Below, in pieces: positions 7,539 to 15,535 of a stretch of 53,998 nt of DNA. Within the stretch, counting starts at the first letter, position 1; each line of letters opens with the position of its first letter. The position numbers and the translations under genes were made by a program. Origin of the DNA: Peptoniphilus asaccharolyticus DSM 20463. Lineage in GTDB: Bacteria > Bacillota > Clostridia > Tissierellales > Peptoniphilaceae. The DNA is taken from assembly GCF_900176115.1 (NCBI RefSeq), contig NZ_FWWR01000014.1, forward strand, positions 1 to 53,998. The letters are read 5' to 3'. The notes under the pieces were generated by a model. It did not search any database and was not told the DNA's origin. It saw only the letters and a list, made by a program, of their open reading frames with translations.

Positions 7539-9584
7539 ATGAAAATTAAAGCGATACTTATAAGAATAATTGCAAAAATTCAAAGTTTTTTTAGTTCTCA
7601 ATATGGGCGAGTAAAACCGGCAGAGAGAATTTTAAAAGCAATTTTTGCGGGATTGTTGGCTACAGATTTTTATTTTTATATAGCAGATTTGGAGATTCCA
7701 ACAGCAGTTGCATTTATAGGAACTTCCATTCTATTCTACATAGCAATTAGTCTATGTGTATTTGTATTTAAAATTTTGGCCTTGATAGCTAAGCGAATGA
7801 GAACTTCCAACTTAGTGTTTTTAATACTTGGGATAGTTATAAGTTACAGATTTATTGAAGACATTGCAGATGAAGATTGGACTCAGTTCGAGGAAATAGT
7901 CATGGCTATTGTAATTACGCTTTTGCTGATGGTATTTGCCAAGAGTTTGAGTGCATTAAAAAATAAAAAAGCATTGCCTATAATAACTACGGTTTTGAGT
8001 TTGATAGTAGTGGTTTTGGGATTTTTATTCGTAATCTATCCAGGAAATGAAAATGGATATGTTGCAGATAAAGAAGCTAACAAAACAATTGATGAAGAGA
8101 TAATATATTCGGCAGAATACGTAGACTATAAGGGAAATTCGGTGAATTTAAGACCTTATGTAAAGTATTCAGGAAAGACTAAGTGGGTTAGAGATAAATT
8201 CTTTAAGACCACATTAAATGAAGTTCCAATACAGGGGAGATTGTGGTATCCGAAGGGAGCTACCAATGTGCCGCTTGTTGTCTTAGCGCATGGCAACCAC
8301 AGATTTACAACACCAAGCTATTTGGGTTATGACTACTTGGGCAAGCAACTTGCAAGACAGGGCATAGCAATGGCGAGTGTAGATATGAATATGCTAAACG
8401 GATTTTTGAAGTTTGGTTTGAAAAATGAAAATGATGCAAGAGCATATCTACTACTCGACAACCTTGAATATCTAATAAACAACAGTGAAAATAAAGGACA
8501 ATTTGACAATATGTTTGATAGAGAACAAATTGCTTTTATAGGACATTCAAGAGGTGGAGAAGCGGCGAGTATAGCAGCTGAATTACTAAATTTAAAGTAT
8601 AATCCGGACAATGGCAAAGAAATAGGATATGATTTCAATGCAAAAGCTGTAGTGGCAATAGCACCAACGGTGGATCAATATAATCCTGCGGATAAAAATT
8701 TGAGACTTAGAGGAGTTAATTTTCTAACCATACACGGAACTCACGATTCAGATGTAGATGGATTTAGTGGTATGAAAATATATGACAATGCATCTCTTAT
8801 GGGAGATGCATTTAAAGCCGCTTTATACATTGGATATGCAAACCACGGCAGATTTAATTCTGAGTGGTTAGGGGATACGGATCCGCCAAAGAGTTGGTTT
8901 TTAAATAGAGCGTCTCTTTTAGAAGAAGAACACCAACAAAAGATAGCGAGTTCATTAATAGAACAATTTTTAAAAGCGAGTTTCTTCCACACAGGGGATT
9001 TAGATATTATTAAAAATCCAAAGGATTACAAAGACATCGCAACTCCTGTCTGGAGCAGATATCAAAATTCATCATTCAATACCATTGCAAATTTTGATGA
9101 AGATTACGATTTGACTACTTTTATTTACGGCAAGACGAGATTTGATGATTTGATTGTGACAGAAGAGAGTAGCTATATCGGAGGATTCGACACAGAAGAC
9201 AATGCGTTGGTTCTAAGTGGAAGTGGAGAATATATTTTTAGCTTCGATACATTTGTGCCGACTAAAAAATATTTGAACATGGATATTATGGTTCTAGATA
9301 AGGAATATAATTACAAGGGCACTGACTTAGAAGTTGAGATGATAGATGACTTTGGAAACTCAAAGAGTGTCAAAGTGGGAGACTATATCGAGCTACAACC
9401 TAAGATAAAAGTTGAGACTTCAAAATTGCAACAGCTGACAGAAGATTACTCATATAAAGGTTCTTTTGAAACAGTTAGAATACCTATTGACGAATTTAGT
9501 GTAGATAAAAATAAAATCAAATATATAAAGCTAAAAGCCAATGGGGTTAATATAGCAGTAGATAATTTAGGATATTCAGAATAA
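7539..9584 (+). CDS. Membrane-anchored alpha/beta hydrolase
   Basis: 681 aa in three parts. Residues 1-170 hold about four hydrophobic spans (near IFAGLLATDFYFYIADL, AFIGTSILFYIAISLCVFVF, IVMAIVITLLLMVFA, ITTVLSLIVVVLGFLFVIYP). A serine-hydrolase domain follows, with PLVVLAHGNHRF (oxyanion strand) and IAFIGHSRGGEAAS, the nucleophile elbow with Ser. Later THDSDVDGF and YANHGRF may supply the acid and His. The last 200 residues are beta-rich. The catalytic domain should face outside. Fold class resembles dienelactone-hydrolase or PET-hydrolase-like esterases; the substrate is unknown. No ribosome site precedes ATG 7539, which abuts the T run of a terminator. A downstream start would cut into the first span, so I keep 7539 with reservation. 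Confidence 0.75.
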   Translation: MKIKAILIRIIAKIQSFFSSQYGRVKPAERILKAIFAGLLATDFYFYIADLEIPTAVAFIGTSILFYIAISLCVFVFKILALIAKRMRTSNLVFLILGIVISYRFIEDIADEDWTQFEEIVMAIVITLLLMVFAKSLSALKNKKALPIITTVLSLIVVVLGFLFVIYPGNENGYVADKEANKTIDEEIIYSAEYVDYKGNSVNLRPYVKYSGKTKWVRDKFFKTTLNEVPIQGRLWYPKGATNVPLVVLAHGNHRFTTPSYLGYDYLGKQLARQGIAMASVDMNMLNGFLKFGLKNENDARAYLLLDNLEYLINNSENKGQFDNMFDREQIAFIGHSRGGEAASIAAELLNLKYNPDNGKEIGYDFNAKAVVAIAPTVDQYNPADKNLRLRGVNFLTIHGTHDSDVDGFSGMKIYDNASLMGDAFKAALYIGYANHGRFNSEWLGDTDPPKSWFLNRASLLEEEHQQKIASSLIEQFLKASFFHTGDLDIIKNPKDYKDIATPVWSRYQNSSFNTIANFDEDYDLTTFIYGKTRFDDLIVTEESSYIGGFDTEDNALVLSGSGEYIFSFDTFVPTKKYLNMDIMVLDKEYNYKGTDLEVEMIDDFGNSKSVKVGDYIELQPKIKVETSKLQQLTEDYSYKGSFETVRIPIDEFSVDKNKIKYIKLKANGVNIAVDNLGYSE

Positions 9585-9639
9585 AGAGTTTATTAAAGCT
9601 TAAAAGGGGTAAAAGTATTTCCAGAGAGGTAGATGACTA

Positions 9640-9912
9640 ATGGACAACACTTTGTTGATAAATAAAATAAATATTCAAGGAACTGACGAAGAAAGAGAGA
9701 TTTTCTTTCTGATAGGAGACATGGATAAAAATATAAAAATTTTATTGGATAATTTTAATTCAGTAGATTCTAAATATTATGGATTGGGAAAACTAAAATA
9801 CAATGGAATGAGTTTAAATATTTTAACAAGTGAAATTCCTGCAGTTATTGAAAAGTTGGTAGAACTCAAAGTAAAAATATACGGAGTCTATGAGTTATAT
9901 GGCTCAAATTAG
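9640..9912 (+). CDS. Hypothetical protein, 90 aa
   Basis: A ribosome site (AGAGGTAG) precedes the ATG. The protein alternates strands and helices (INIQGTDEEREIFFLIGD, KNIKILLDNFNSV, GLGKLKYNGMSLNIL, VIEKLVELKVKIYGVYELYG), which could form a small ferredoxin-like or ACT-like alpha/beta fold. I recognise no family. It begins 55 nt after the hydrolase gene with no terminator between, and ferritin follows 23 nt downstream, so it may be co-transcribed with ferritin. A role in metal metabolism is suggested only by that position. Confidence 0.6.
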   Translation: MDNTLLINKINIQGTDEEREIFFLIGDMDKNIKILLDNFNSVDSKYYGLGKLKYNGMSLNILTSEIPAVIEKLVELKVKIYGVYELYGSN

Positions 9913-9935
9913 TAGGGATTATAGTAGGAGGAAAT

Positions 9936-10418
9936 ATGACTAATTTAATTGAAGGCTTAAATGAACAAATGAATTTTGAAATCAGCAGTGCATATATTTA
10001 TGCAGCTATGGCTTCTTATTGCAAGAGCAAGGGAATGGAAGGATTCGCACACTTCATGGATTTCCAAGCAAAAGAAGAACTTGGACACGCAATGGATTTT
10101 TATAAATTCATATTCCTTTTAAATTCAGTTCCAGAATACGAAGCAATCGCAAAACCTGCAACTGAATATGGAACATTCTCAGAGTTATTTAAACAAGCAT
10201 TAGAACACGAAAAAGAAGTTACAAGAAGAATCAGAGCTCTTTATCAAAAAGCAACAGAAGAAAAGAACTATGAAATTCTTGAATTCTTAGGCGGATACAT
10301 CAAAGAGCAAGTAGAAGAAGAAAATACATTTAGAGGAATCGTTGAAAAGATGGAAAGATTAGGCGAATCTTGGACTGGATTGTATCACTACGATGCTGAA
10401 TTAGGAAGAAGAGCTTAG
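9936..10418 (+). CDS. ftn: Non-haem ferritin
   Basis: Iron-storage protein of 160 aa that oxidises Fe(II) and stores Fe(III) in a 24-subunit shell. Ferroxidase-site residues are visible: Glu in NFEISSAYIYAAM, Glu and His in AKEELGHAMDF, Glu in EHEKEVTRR, and Gln/Glu in KEQVEEENTF. These are the positions of the bacterial FtnA site. An AGGAGG sequence lies just before the ATG. A terminator follows the stop. No Fur-box-like palindrome is obvious upstream, though it could lie before the gene at 9640. Confidence 0.95.
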   Translation: MTNLIEGLNEQMNFEISSAYIYAAMASYCKSKGMEGFAHFMDFQAKEELGHAMDFYKFIFLLNSVPEYEAIAKPATEYGTFSELFKQALEHEKEVTRRIRALYQKATEEKNYEILEFLGGYIKEQVEEENTFRGIVEKMERLGESWTGLYHYDAELGRRA

Positions 10419-10424
10419 ATATTG

Positions 10425-10453
10425 AAAAGAGCCAAATGCCTAGGCTCTTTTTT
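10425..10453 (+). terminator. Terminator after ferritin
   Basis: AAAAGAGCC pairs with GGCTCTTTT around a 9-nt loop, followed by further T residues. Confidence 0.9.
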
Positions 10454-10508
10454 TATGTTCAAAATAGAAACAAAAATTAAAATAAAATCTATTTCTAAAA
10501 ATAAAAGC

Positions 10509-10537
10509 TTGACTTAATAAAAAAATAAGTGTAAAAT
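10509..10537 (+). promoter_or_regulatory. Promoter of tRNA-Lys
   Basis: TTGACT at 10509-10514 and TAAAAT at 10532-10537 are separated by exactly 17 nt, close to the housekeeping consensus. The mature tRNA 5' end lies 21 nt downstream of the -10 box. Confidence 0.8.
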
Positions 10538-10558
10538 ATCCTTTGTTATCAAAGGTAT

Positions 10559-10634
10559 GCACCTTTAGCTCAGTTGGTAGAGCAACTGACTCTTAATCAG
10601 TGGGCCCACGGTTCGAGTCCGTGAAGGTGCACCA
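10559..10634 (+). tRNA. tRNA-Lys (anticodon CTT)
   Basis: A 76-nt cloverleaf can be drawn by hand. The acceptor GCACCTT pairs with AAGGTGC. The D arm contains AGCTCAGTTGGTAGAGC. The anticodon stem ACTGA/TCAGT encloses loop CTCTTAA, which gives anticodon CTT (reads AAG, Lys). The T arm contains GGTTCGAGTCC. The terminal CCA is encoded. It has its own promoter and terminator, so it is a single-gene unit between ferritin and aspartate kinase. Confidence 0.97.
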
Positions 10635-10639
10635 GAGCG

Positions 10640-10671
10640 AAACCTTGGAGAATTTTCTTCAAGGTTTTTTT
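10640..10671 (+). terminator. Terminator after tRNA-Lys
   Basis: AAACCTTGGAGAA folds with TTCTTCAAGGTTT (a few mismatches) and is followed by a T run. Confidence 0.85.
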
Positions 10672-10774
10672 ATGCCCTTTTTTAGAAAAATAAATTTTCA
10701 AAATATTGTAATTAAAGATGAAAATACTTCTCTAATAGTGTAATATATACAAAAAGTGTCAAAAGGAGAATATC

Positions 10775-12088
10775 ATGATTAAAGTTTCAAAATTTGGAGG
10801 ATCTTCATTAGCGAGTGGAGATAGATTTTTAGAAGTAAGAGAAATTTTAAAAAGCGACTTAACAAGAAGATACATAGTTGCTTCAGCGCCGGGGAAAGTA
10901 AACAGCTCTGACACTAAGGTAACGGATTTATTATATTTAGCTTATGATTTATCAGTAAATAATATAAATAGTGATGATATATTAAATAAAGTATTGAAAA
11001 AATACCAGGATATAATTGAAAAAGTGAATGTTGAAATAGACTTGGACTCAGAATTTGAAGAGTTCACTAAGAACATGGCAAATGAATCTAAAGATTATAT
11101 TGCTTCAAGGGGCGAATATTTAAACGCAAAGATTTTAGCAAAACTTTTGGGGTATGATTTTGTAGATGCTAAAGAATTAATTTTCTTCGATAAGAATGGA
11201 AATATAGATGAAACAAAGACATATAATGCCATAGCTAAAATGAGAGAAGAACATGAATATGCTGTCATACCAGGATTTTACGGAGTAAACATCAATGGTA
11301 AAGTTAAAACTTTTTCAAGAGGTGGCGGAGATTTAACAGGCTCAATCATAGCAAGGGGCGTAGAAGCTGACCTATATGAAAATTGGACTGACGTGAGTGG
11401 ATTCTTGGCAGTAGACCCTAAGATTGTTCAAAACCCAAGAGAAGTTAGAGAACTAACTTATAGAGAACTTAGAGAGCTTTCCTACGCAGGAGCATCTGTA
11501 CTACACGCAGAGGCGATATTACCGGTGCAATCAGCGGGAATTCCAATACAGATAAAGAATACATTTGTTCCGGAAGACGATGGTACTATGATAGTGCCTG
11601 ATGAGAGAACAAAATCAGACATAGAAATCACTGGCGTTACAGGTAAGAAAGAATTTGCCGTAATCAATATAGAGAAAATAAAAATGAATTCAGATAAGGG
11701 ATTTCACAGAAAGGTAATGTCTGTTTTAGAAGTAAATGATGTAACTTTAGAACACATGCCATCTTCAATAGACTCTCTTTCATTAATCGTGCCAAGTTCA
11801 CAGATAATAGGAAAGACTGACACAATCATTTCAGAATTGAAAACTTTCTGCAATCCTAACAAAGTTTCTATATCTTATGGAATAGCACTTATAACAGTAG
11901 TAGGTAGAGGAATGCAAGATAGAGTTGGTACATCTGCTAAGATATTCTCAGCCTTGGCTACAGAAAACATAAATATAAAAATGATTATTCAAGGTTCATC
12001 AGAGCTCAACATAATTGTCGGAATACTTGAACAAGATTATGATAAGGCGATAGAAGCCATATACAAATCATTTGTAAAAGGTGTTTGA
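10775..12088 (+). CDS. Aspartate kinase (YclM/ThrD-like)
   Basis: Phosphorylates L-aspartate, the first step towards lysine, threonine, methionine and diaminopimelate. VSKFGGSSLASGDRF is the N-terminal kinase motif. SRGEYLNAKILAKLLG supplies the SxGE aspartate contacts. TFSRGGGDLTGSIIARG and LYENWTDVSGFLAVDP are family signatures of the nucleotide and aspartate sites. The C-terminal third carries two ACT domains (KMNSDKGFHRKVMSVLEVN and ALITVVGRGMQDRVGTSAK), the usual site of feedback by lysine or threonine. 437 aa and the overall pattern fit the monofunctional class III enzyme of Bacillus (YclM). AGGAG precedes the ATG. It is monocistronic or coupled loosely to the next gene 46 nt on; no lysine riboswitch is seen. 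Confidence 0.95.
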   Translation: MIKVSKFGGSSLASGDRFLEVREILKSDLTRRYIVASAPGKVNSSDTKVTDLLYLAYDLSVNNINSDDILNKVLKKYQDIIEKVNVEIDLDSEFEEFTKNMANESKDYIASRGEYLNAKILAKLLGYDFVDAKELIFFDKNGNIDETKTYNAIAKMREEHEYAVIPGFYGVNINGKVKTFSRGGGDLTGSIIARGVEADLYENWTDVSGFLAVDPKIVQNPREVRELTYRELRELSYAGASVLHAEAILPVQSAGIPIQIKNTFVPEDDGTMIVPDERTKSDIEITGVTGKKEFAVINIEKIKMNSDKGFHRKVMSVLEVNDVTLEHMPSSIDSLSLIVPSSQIIGKTDTIISELKTFCNPNKVSISYGIALITVVGRGMQDRVGTSAKIFSALATENINIKMIIQGSSELNIIVGILEQDYDKAIEAIYKSFVKGV

Positions 12089-12134
12089 TAGTTTGCGTAT
12101 ATGGGCATATAAGTAGAAAGAACGGGAGGGAACT

Positions 12135-12764
12135 ATGAATAAAAAATTATTATCCGTAATAGCGCTATCTGTGGCATTAGTTGGTTGTCAACAACAAGCT
12201 AAGAACGCAGCGGACAGTGCAGCCAATAAGGCAGAAGAAGTTAAGAACGCCGCAGTAGAAAAAGTTGAAAATGCTAAAAATGCTATGGAAGACAAAGCTG
12301 AAGAAAAATCAGATGCAGTAACAGCAGCAACTCACGAAAACATTAAAGTTACACCTGAAGAAGCAGTAGCTAAATTTAAAGAAGCTCATGCAGATGCAAA
12401 GATAGAATCTGTATCTTTAGATAATGACGACGACAAAGGATTCTATTATGAAGTTCAAGGTTCAAATGGAGCCGAAGAATTTGAAGTTGAAATTGATCCT
12501 GTAACAGGTGATGTAACAAGAGATGAAAAAGAAAAAGATTCTGACAATGATGGCTTTATCGATGAAACTCTTGTTGCAAAGGCAATGGATTTAGCTAAGA
12601 AGGCAATTGAAGATGCTGGAAGAGATAAATATTACAACACAGCTTGGGAAATCTCAGTTAAGGACGGAGTGAACGTAGTAGAAGTTGAATTACACGGACA
12701 TGATGTGCCTGAATTAGAGTATTCATACAATGCTCAAACTGGCGAATTAATTGAAAAGAAATAA
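12135..12764 (+). CDS. PepSY-domain lipoprotein
   Basis: MNKKLLSVIALSVALVGCQQQ is a lipoprotein signal with lipobox LVGC, so the mature protein is anchored outside on the membrane. Residues 25-65 are an Ala/Lys/Glu-rich helical stalk (NAADSAANKAEEVKNAA). Two PepSY-like modules follow. One (VTPEEAVAKFKEAHADAKI to YYEVQGSNGAEEFEVEIDPVTGDV) is typical; the second (LVAKAMDLAKKAIEDAG to VVEVELHGHDVPELEYSYN) ends AQTGELIEKK. PepSY modules often modulate proteases or bind in the cell envelope. The ribosome site GGGAGGG is strong. A perfect hairpin terminator follows. Confidence 0.88.
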   Translation: MNKKLLSVIALSVALVGCQQQAKNAADSAANKAEEVKNAAVEKVENAKNAMEDKAEEKSDAVTAATHENIKVTPEEAVAKFKEAHADAKIESVSLDNDDDKGFYYEVQGSNGAEEFEVEIDPVTGDVTRDEKEKDSDNDGFIDETLVAKAMDLAKKAIEDAGRDKYYNTAWEISVKDGVNVVEVELHGHDVPELEYSYNAQTGELIEKK

Positions 12765-12774
12765 GTTATAAAGG

Positions 12775-12799
12775 CTCGAGGTAAAACTCGAGTTTTTTT
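12775..12799 (+). terminator. Terminator after PepSY lipoprotein
   Basis: The repeated palindrome CTCGAG (12775-12780 and 12787-12792) forms a perfect 6-bp stem, followed by seven T. Confidence 0.9.
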
Positions 12800-12858
12800 A
12801 TTTGCTGATATGCGTAAAAGCTATAGTGGAGTATGAAAAACAACAAGCACTAGATAGC

Positions 12859-12887
12859 TTGACTCACATACTAAATAAAATTATACT
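12859..12887 (+). promoter_or_regulatory. Promoter of metNIQ
   Basis: TTGACT (12859-12864), a 17-nt spacer and TATACT (12882-12887) lie 33 nt before the metN start. The leader is too short for an S-box or T-box, so control by such an RNA switch is unlikely. Confidence 0.75.
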
Positions 12888-12919
12888 TTTTACATACATG
12901 AGAGGTACTGGAGGAGCAA

Positions 12920-13915
12920 ATGATAGAGGTAAAAAATTTAATCAAAGAGTTTAAATTAGATGGAGCCGAATTTAAAGCGGTAGACAATGTAAGCTTTTCG
13001 GTTGAAAGAGGTCAGATATACGGAATAATAGGATTATCGGGTGCAGGTAAGAGTACCTTGGTGAGATGTCTAAACAGACTTGAAGAGCCAACTTCAGGAG
13101 AGATTATAGTAGATGGAAAGAACATACTTGATTTGTCTGAAAAGGAATTGTTGGAAGAGAGAAGACAAATAGGAATGATATTCCAAAACTTCAACTTGTT
13201 TATGCAAAAGACAGTTTACCAAAACATAGCTTATCCACTTGAAATATCAAATGTTTCAAAAGACAAAATAGACGAGAGGGTAAATGAACTGTTAAAATTC
13301 ATAGACCTTGAAGAAAAGAAAAATGCATATCCGTCAGAGTTATCTGGAGGACAAAAACAGAGAGTTGCAATAGCAAGAAGTATAGCGACCAATCCAAAGA
13401 TACTATTATCCGACGAGGGAACCTCAGCTCTTGACCCAGCCAATACCAAAGTGATTTTAGAACTGTTAAAAAAAGTTGTAGCAACATACAAGATGACGAT
13501 AGTCATGATAACCCACCAGATGGAAGTGGCTCAAGATATATGCGATAGAATTGCGGTTATGGACCACGGAAAGATAGTGGAAGAAAATGAAACAGAACAG
13601 CTTTTCAAAAATCCAAAGACTGCTTTGACAAGATCCTTTATACAACACTTAGACGTTGCAGAGGAAATTGTGGCAAGTGAGTTCAAGGGAACTATTTTAA
13701 GACTTGTGTATGACGGAGAAAATTTAGCAGAGCCGATTTTATCTAAGTGTCTAAAAGAATACAATGTATATTTCAATATAATCTCTGCCAATGTAAATAA
13801 ACTTACAGAGGGAGCAATGGGTTATTTGACAATTGAGATTACAGGAGAAGACCAAGAAGTAGACAAGGCGATAAAGTATCTTAAAAATTCCAAAGTAAGT
13901 GTGGAGGTGTTGTAA
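12920..13915 (+). CDS. metN: Methionine ABC importer ATPase
   Basis: ATP-binding subunit of the MetNIQ importer for methionine. IIGLSGAGKSTLVRCLNRLE is Walker A. FQNFNLFMQKTVYQN is the Q-loop region. LSGGQKQRVAIARSIATNP is the ABC signature and LLSDEGTSALDP is Walker B with the catalytic Glu. MITHQMEVAQDICDRIAVMD holds the switch His. The C-terminal 80 residues (LRLVYDGENLAEPILSKCL onward) form the NIL domain, the ligand-sensing domain that lets methionine inhibit transport. 331 aa is typical. The stop codon overlaps the metI start by 1 nt (TAATG). Confidence 0.94.
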   Translation: MIEVKNLIKEFKLDGAEFKAVDNVSFSVERGQIYGIIGLSGAGKSTLVRCLNRLEEPTSGEIIVDGKNILDLSEKELLEERRQIGMIFQNFNLFMQKTVYQNIAYPLEISNVSKDKIDERVNELLKFIDLEEKKNAYPSELSGGQKQRVAIARSIATNPKILLSDEGTSALDPANTKVILELLKKVVATYKMTIVMITHQMEVAQDICDRIAVMDHGKIVEENETEQLFKNPKTALTRSFIQHLDVAEEIVASEFKGTILRLVYDGENLAEPILSKCLKEYNVYFNIISANVNKLTEGAMGYLTIEITGEDQEVDKAIKYLKNSKVSVEVL

Positions 13916-14574
13916 TGGAGTTTGTATCAGAAGTTTGGAAAATAGTGGCTCCGGCAATACCACAGACGTTGATATTGGTGTTTGCTTCATCTGCAATAGC
14001 TGTTTTGCTTGGAATGCCGCTTGGAATAATACTCACACTCACAAGACCGGAAGGTCTAAAGGAAAACCAAAAACTGTATTCAGTATTGGATTCTTTAGTG
14101 AATTTTTTTAGGTCAATACCATTCATAATTTTGATGTTGATATTGATACCGTTGATGAGGATTATAGTGGGCAAGGCCTACGGTACCGCGGCAACTATAA
14201 TTCCACTTGCAGTTTCAGCAATACCATTTTTCGGTAGACTTATGGAAGGATACCTTGCACAAGTGGATAAGGGTATACTTGAAGCGGCGAAGTCAATGGG
14301 CTCAACAAACAGCCAAATCATTAAAAAGGTTTTAATTCCAGAAGCTATGCCTCAAATAATAAACGGCATAACAATGGTGATTATAAATATAATTGGTTAT
14401 TCAGCAATGGCGGGTGCTATTGGAGGCGGTGGACTCGGAGAAGTTGCCGTTAGATATGGCTATTCATACAAGAGATATGAAATACTATGGGTGGCAGTAA
14501 TACTGATAGTGGCTCTTGTTCAGATAATACAATTTGTAGGAACATATTTAGAAAATAAGATTGATAAAAAGTAG
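13915..14574 (+). CDS. metI: Methionine ABC importer permease
   Basis: Membrane subunit with five predicted spans over 219 aa, the usual MetI size. LVFASSAIAVLLGMPLGIILTL and FFRSIPFIILMLILIPLMRII are early spans. The EAA-type cytoplasmic coupling loop reads GILEAAKSMGSTNSQIIKKVLIPEAMP. INIIGYSAMAGAIGGGGLGEVAVRYGY is the characteristic family segment. It begins on the last base of metN and is followed by metQ after 9 nt. Confidence 0.94.
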   Translation: MEFVSEVWKIVAPAIPQTLILVFASSAIAVLLGMPLGIILTLTRPEGLKENQKLYSVLDSLVNFFRSIPFIILMLILIPLMRIIVGKAYGTAATIIPLAVSAIPFFGRLMEGYLAQVDKGILEAAKSMGSTNSQIIKKVLIPEAMPQIINGITMVIINIIGYSAMAGAIGGGGLGEVAVRYGYSYKRYEILWVAVILIVALVQIIQFVGTYLENKIDKK

Positions 14575-14583
14575 GGGGGAATC

Positions 14584-15420
14584 ATGAAAAAAGTATTAGC
14601 AATATTAGGACTTTCGTTAGCGCTTGTAGGTTGTGGAAATGGAGCGCAAAAGACAAACCAAGCGGCAAATAGCCCAGAGGCAACAAAGACAGAAGCATCA
14701 GAAACTACAATTAAAATTGGTGTTTCACCAACACCTCACGCAGAAATTATAGAAGCACTTCAAACACAATTTAAAGAAGCTGGAATAGAAGTTGAAGCTG
14801 TAATCTTTGATGACTATATCCAACCAAATGAACAATTGGCGGCAGGAGACTTAGATGCAAACTTCTTCCAACATGGACCATACCTTGAAGAGTTTAAAAA
14901 GCAAAATAATTTAGACCTTACTTCAATAGGAAGTGTACACATTGAACCAATGGGAATTTATTCAGACAAAGTTAAGTCTATTGAAGAGATTAAAGACGGT
15001 GGAGAAGTTTTAATTCCTAACGATGCTACAAATGGCGGAAGAGCACTACTTCTTCTTGAACAAGTTGGACTTATTAAATTAAAAGACAATACAAACCTTC
15101 TTTCAACTGAGGCAGACATAGTTGAAAATGAAAAGAATTTAAAATTTGTGGCAATGGAAGCACAAAACATTCCTAACACATATAAGGACGCAGAAATTGC
15201 AATCATCAATGCAAACTATGCACTTGGAGCCGGACTTACACCAGCAAAAGATGCAATGCTATTAGAAGCTGGCGACTCACCTTATGCAAACATAGTTGCA
15301 GTTAGAACAGGTGAAGAAGGACAAGAAAAAATTAAGAAACTTATTGAAGTGCTAAACTCAGATGCAGCTAAGAAAGTAATAGAAGAAAAATTTGAGGGAG
15401 CAATAGTTCCAGCATTTTAA
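14584..15420 (+). CDS. metQ: Methionine-binding lipoprotein
   Basis: Extracellular substrate-binding lipoprotein of the importer (NLPA/MetQ family). It has a signal peptide with lipobox LVGC near residue 20 and a short Ala/Thr/Glu linker. The binding domain contains IKIGVSPTPHAEIIEAL, AVIFDDYIQPNEQLAAGDLD, ANFFQHGPYLEEFKKQN and IPNDATNGGRALLLLEQVGL, all typical. AIINANYALGAGLTPAKDA near the C-terminus is also a family motif. GGGGGAATC precedes the ATG. A hairpin terminator after the stop completes the operon. Confidence 0.94.
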   Translation: MKKVLAILGLSLALVGCGNGAQKTNQAANSPEATKTEASETTIKIGVSPTPHAEIIEALQTQFKEAGIEVEAVIFDDYIQPNEQLAAGDLDANFFQHGPYLEEFKKQNNLDLTSIGSVHIEPMGIYSDKVKSIEEIKDGGEVLIPNDATNGGRALLLLEQVGLIKLKDNTNLLSTEADIVENEKNLKFVAMEAQNIPNTYKDAEIAIINANYALGAGLTPAKDAMLLEAGDSPYANIVAVRTGEEGQEKIKKLIEVLNSDAAKKVIEEKFEGAIVPAF

Positions 15421-15428
15421 GAGAGATT

Positions 15429-15455
15429 GACCTGACGAAAGTCGGGTCTTTTTTT
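15429..15455 (+). terminator. Terminator after metQ
   Basis: GACCTGAC (15429-15436), loop GAAA, GTCGGGTC (15441-15448; one T-G pair), then seven T. The tetraloop is of the stable GNRA type. Confidence 0.93.
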
Positions 15456-15475
15456 ATTTGCAAATTGGGAGTGAT

Positions 15476-15524
15476 TGTTTAAATTGGCGGAAAAATAAAT
15501 TCTAAATATGCTAAAATTTAAACA
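15476..15524 (+). promoter_or_regulatory. glpK promoter region inside an inverted repeat
   Basis: TGTTTAAATT (15476-15485) is exactly complementary to AATTTAAACA (15515-15524). Between the arms lies TATGCTAAAAT (15507-15517), an extended -10 (TGnTAAAAT) that overlaps the second arm by three bases. That arm touches the AGGAGGG ribosome site of glpK. The arrangement fits an operator around a promoter, or a stem in read-through RNA. No regulator gene is adjacent. Confidence 0.45.
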
Positions 15525-15535
15525 GGAGGGTGCTC

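Noticed and set aside
10672-10774. Lysine riboswitch upstream of aspartate kinase
   Set aside because: About 100 nt of A+T-rich DNA without conserved helices; too short for the L-box.
12800-12919. SAM riboswitch or T-box upstream of metN
   Set aside because: The promoter leaves only about 25-30 nt of leader, with no S-box or T-box motif.
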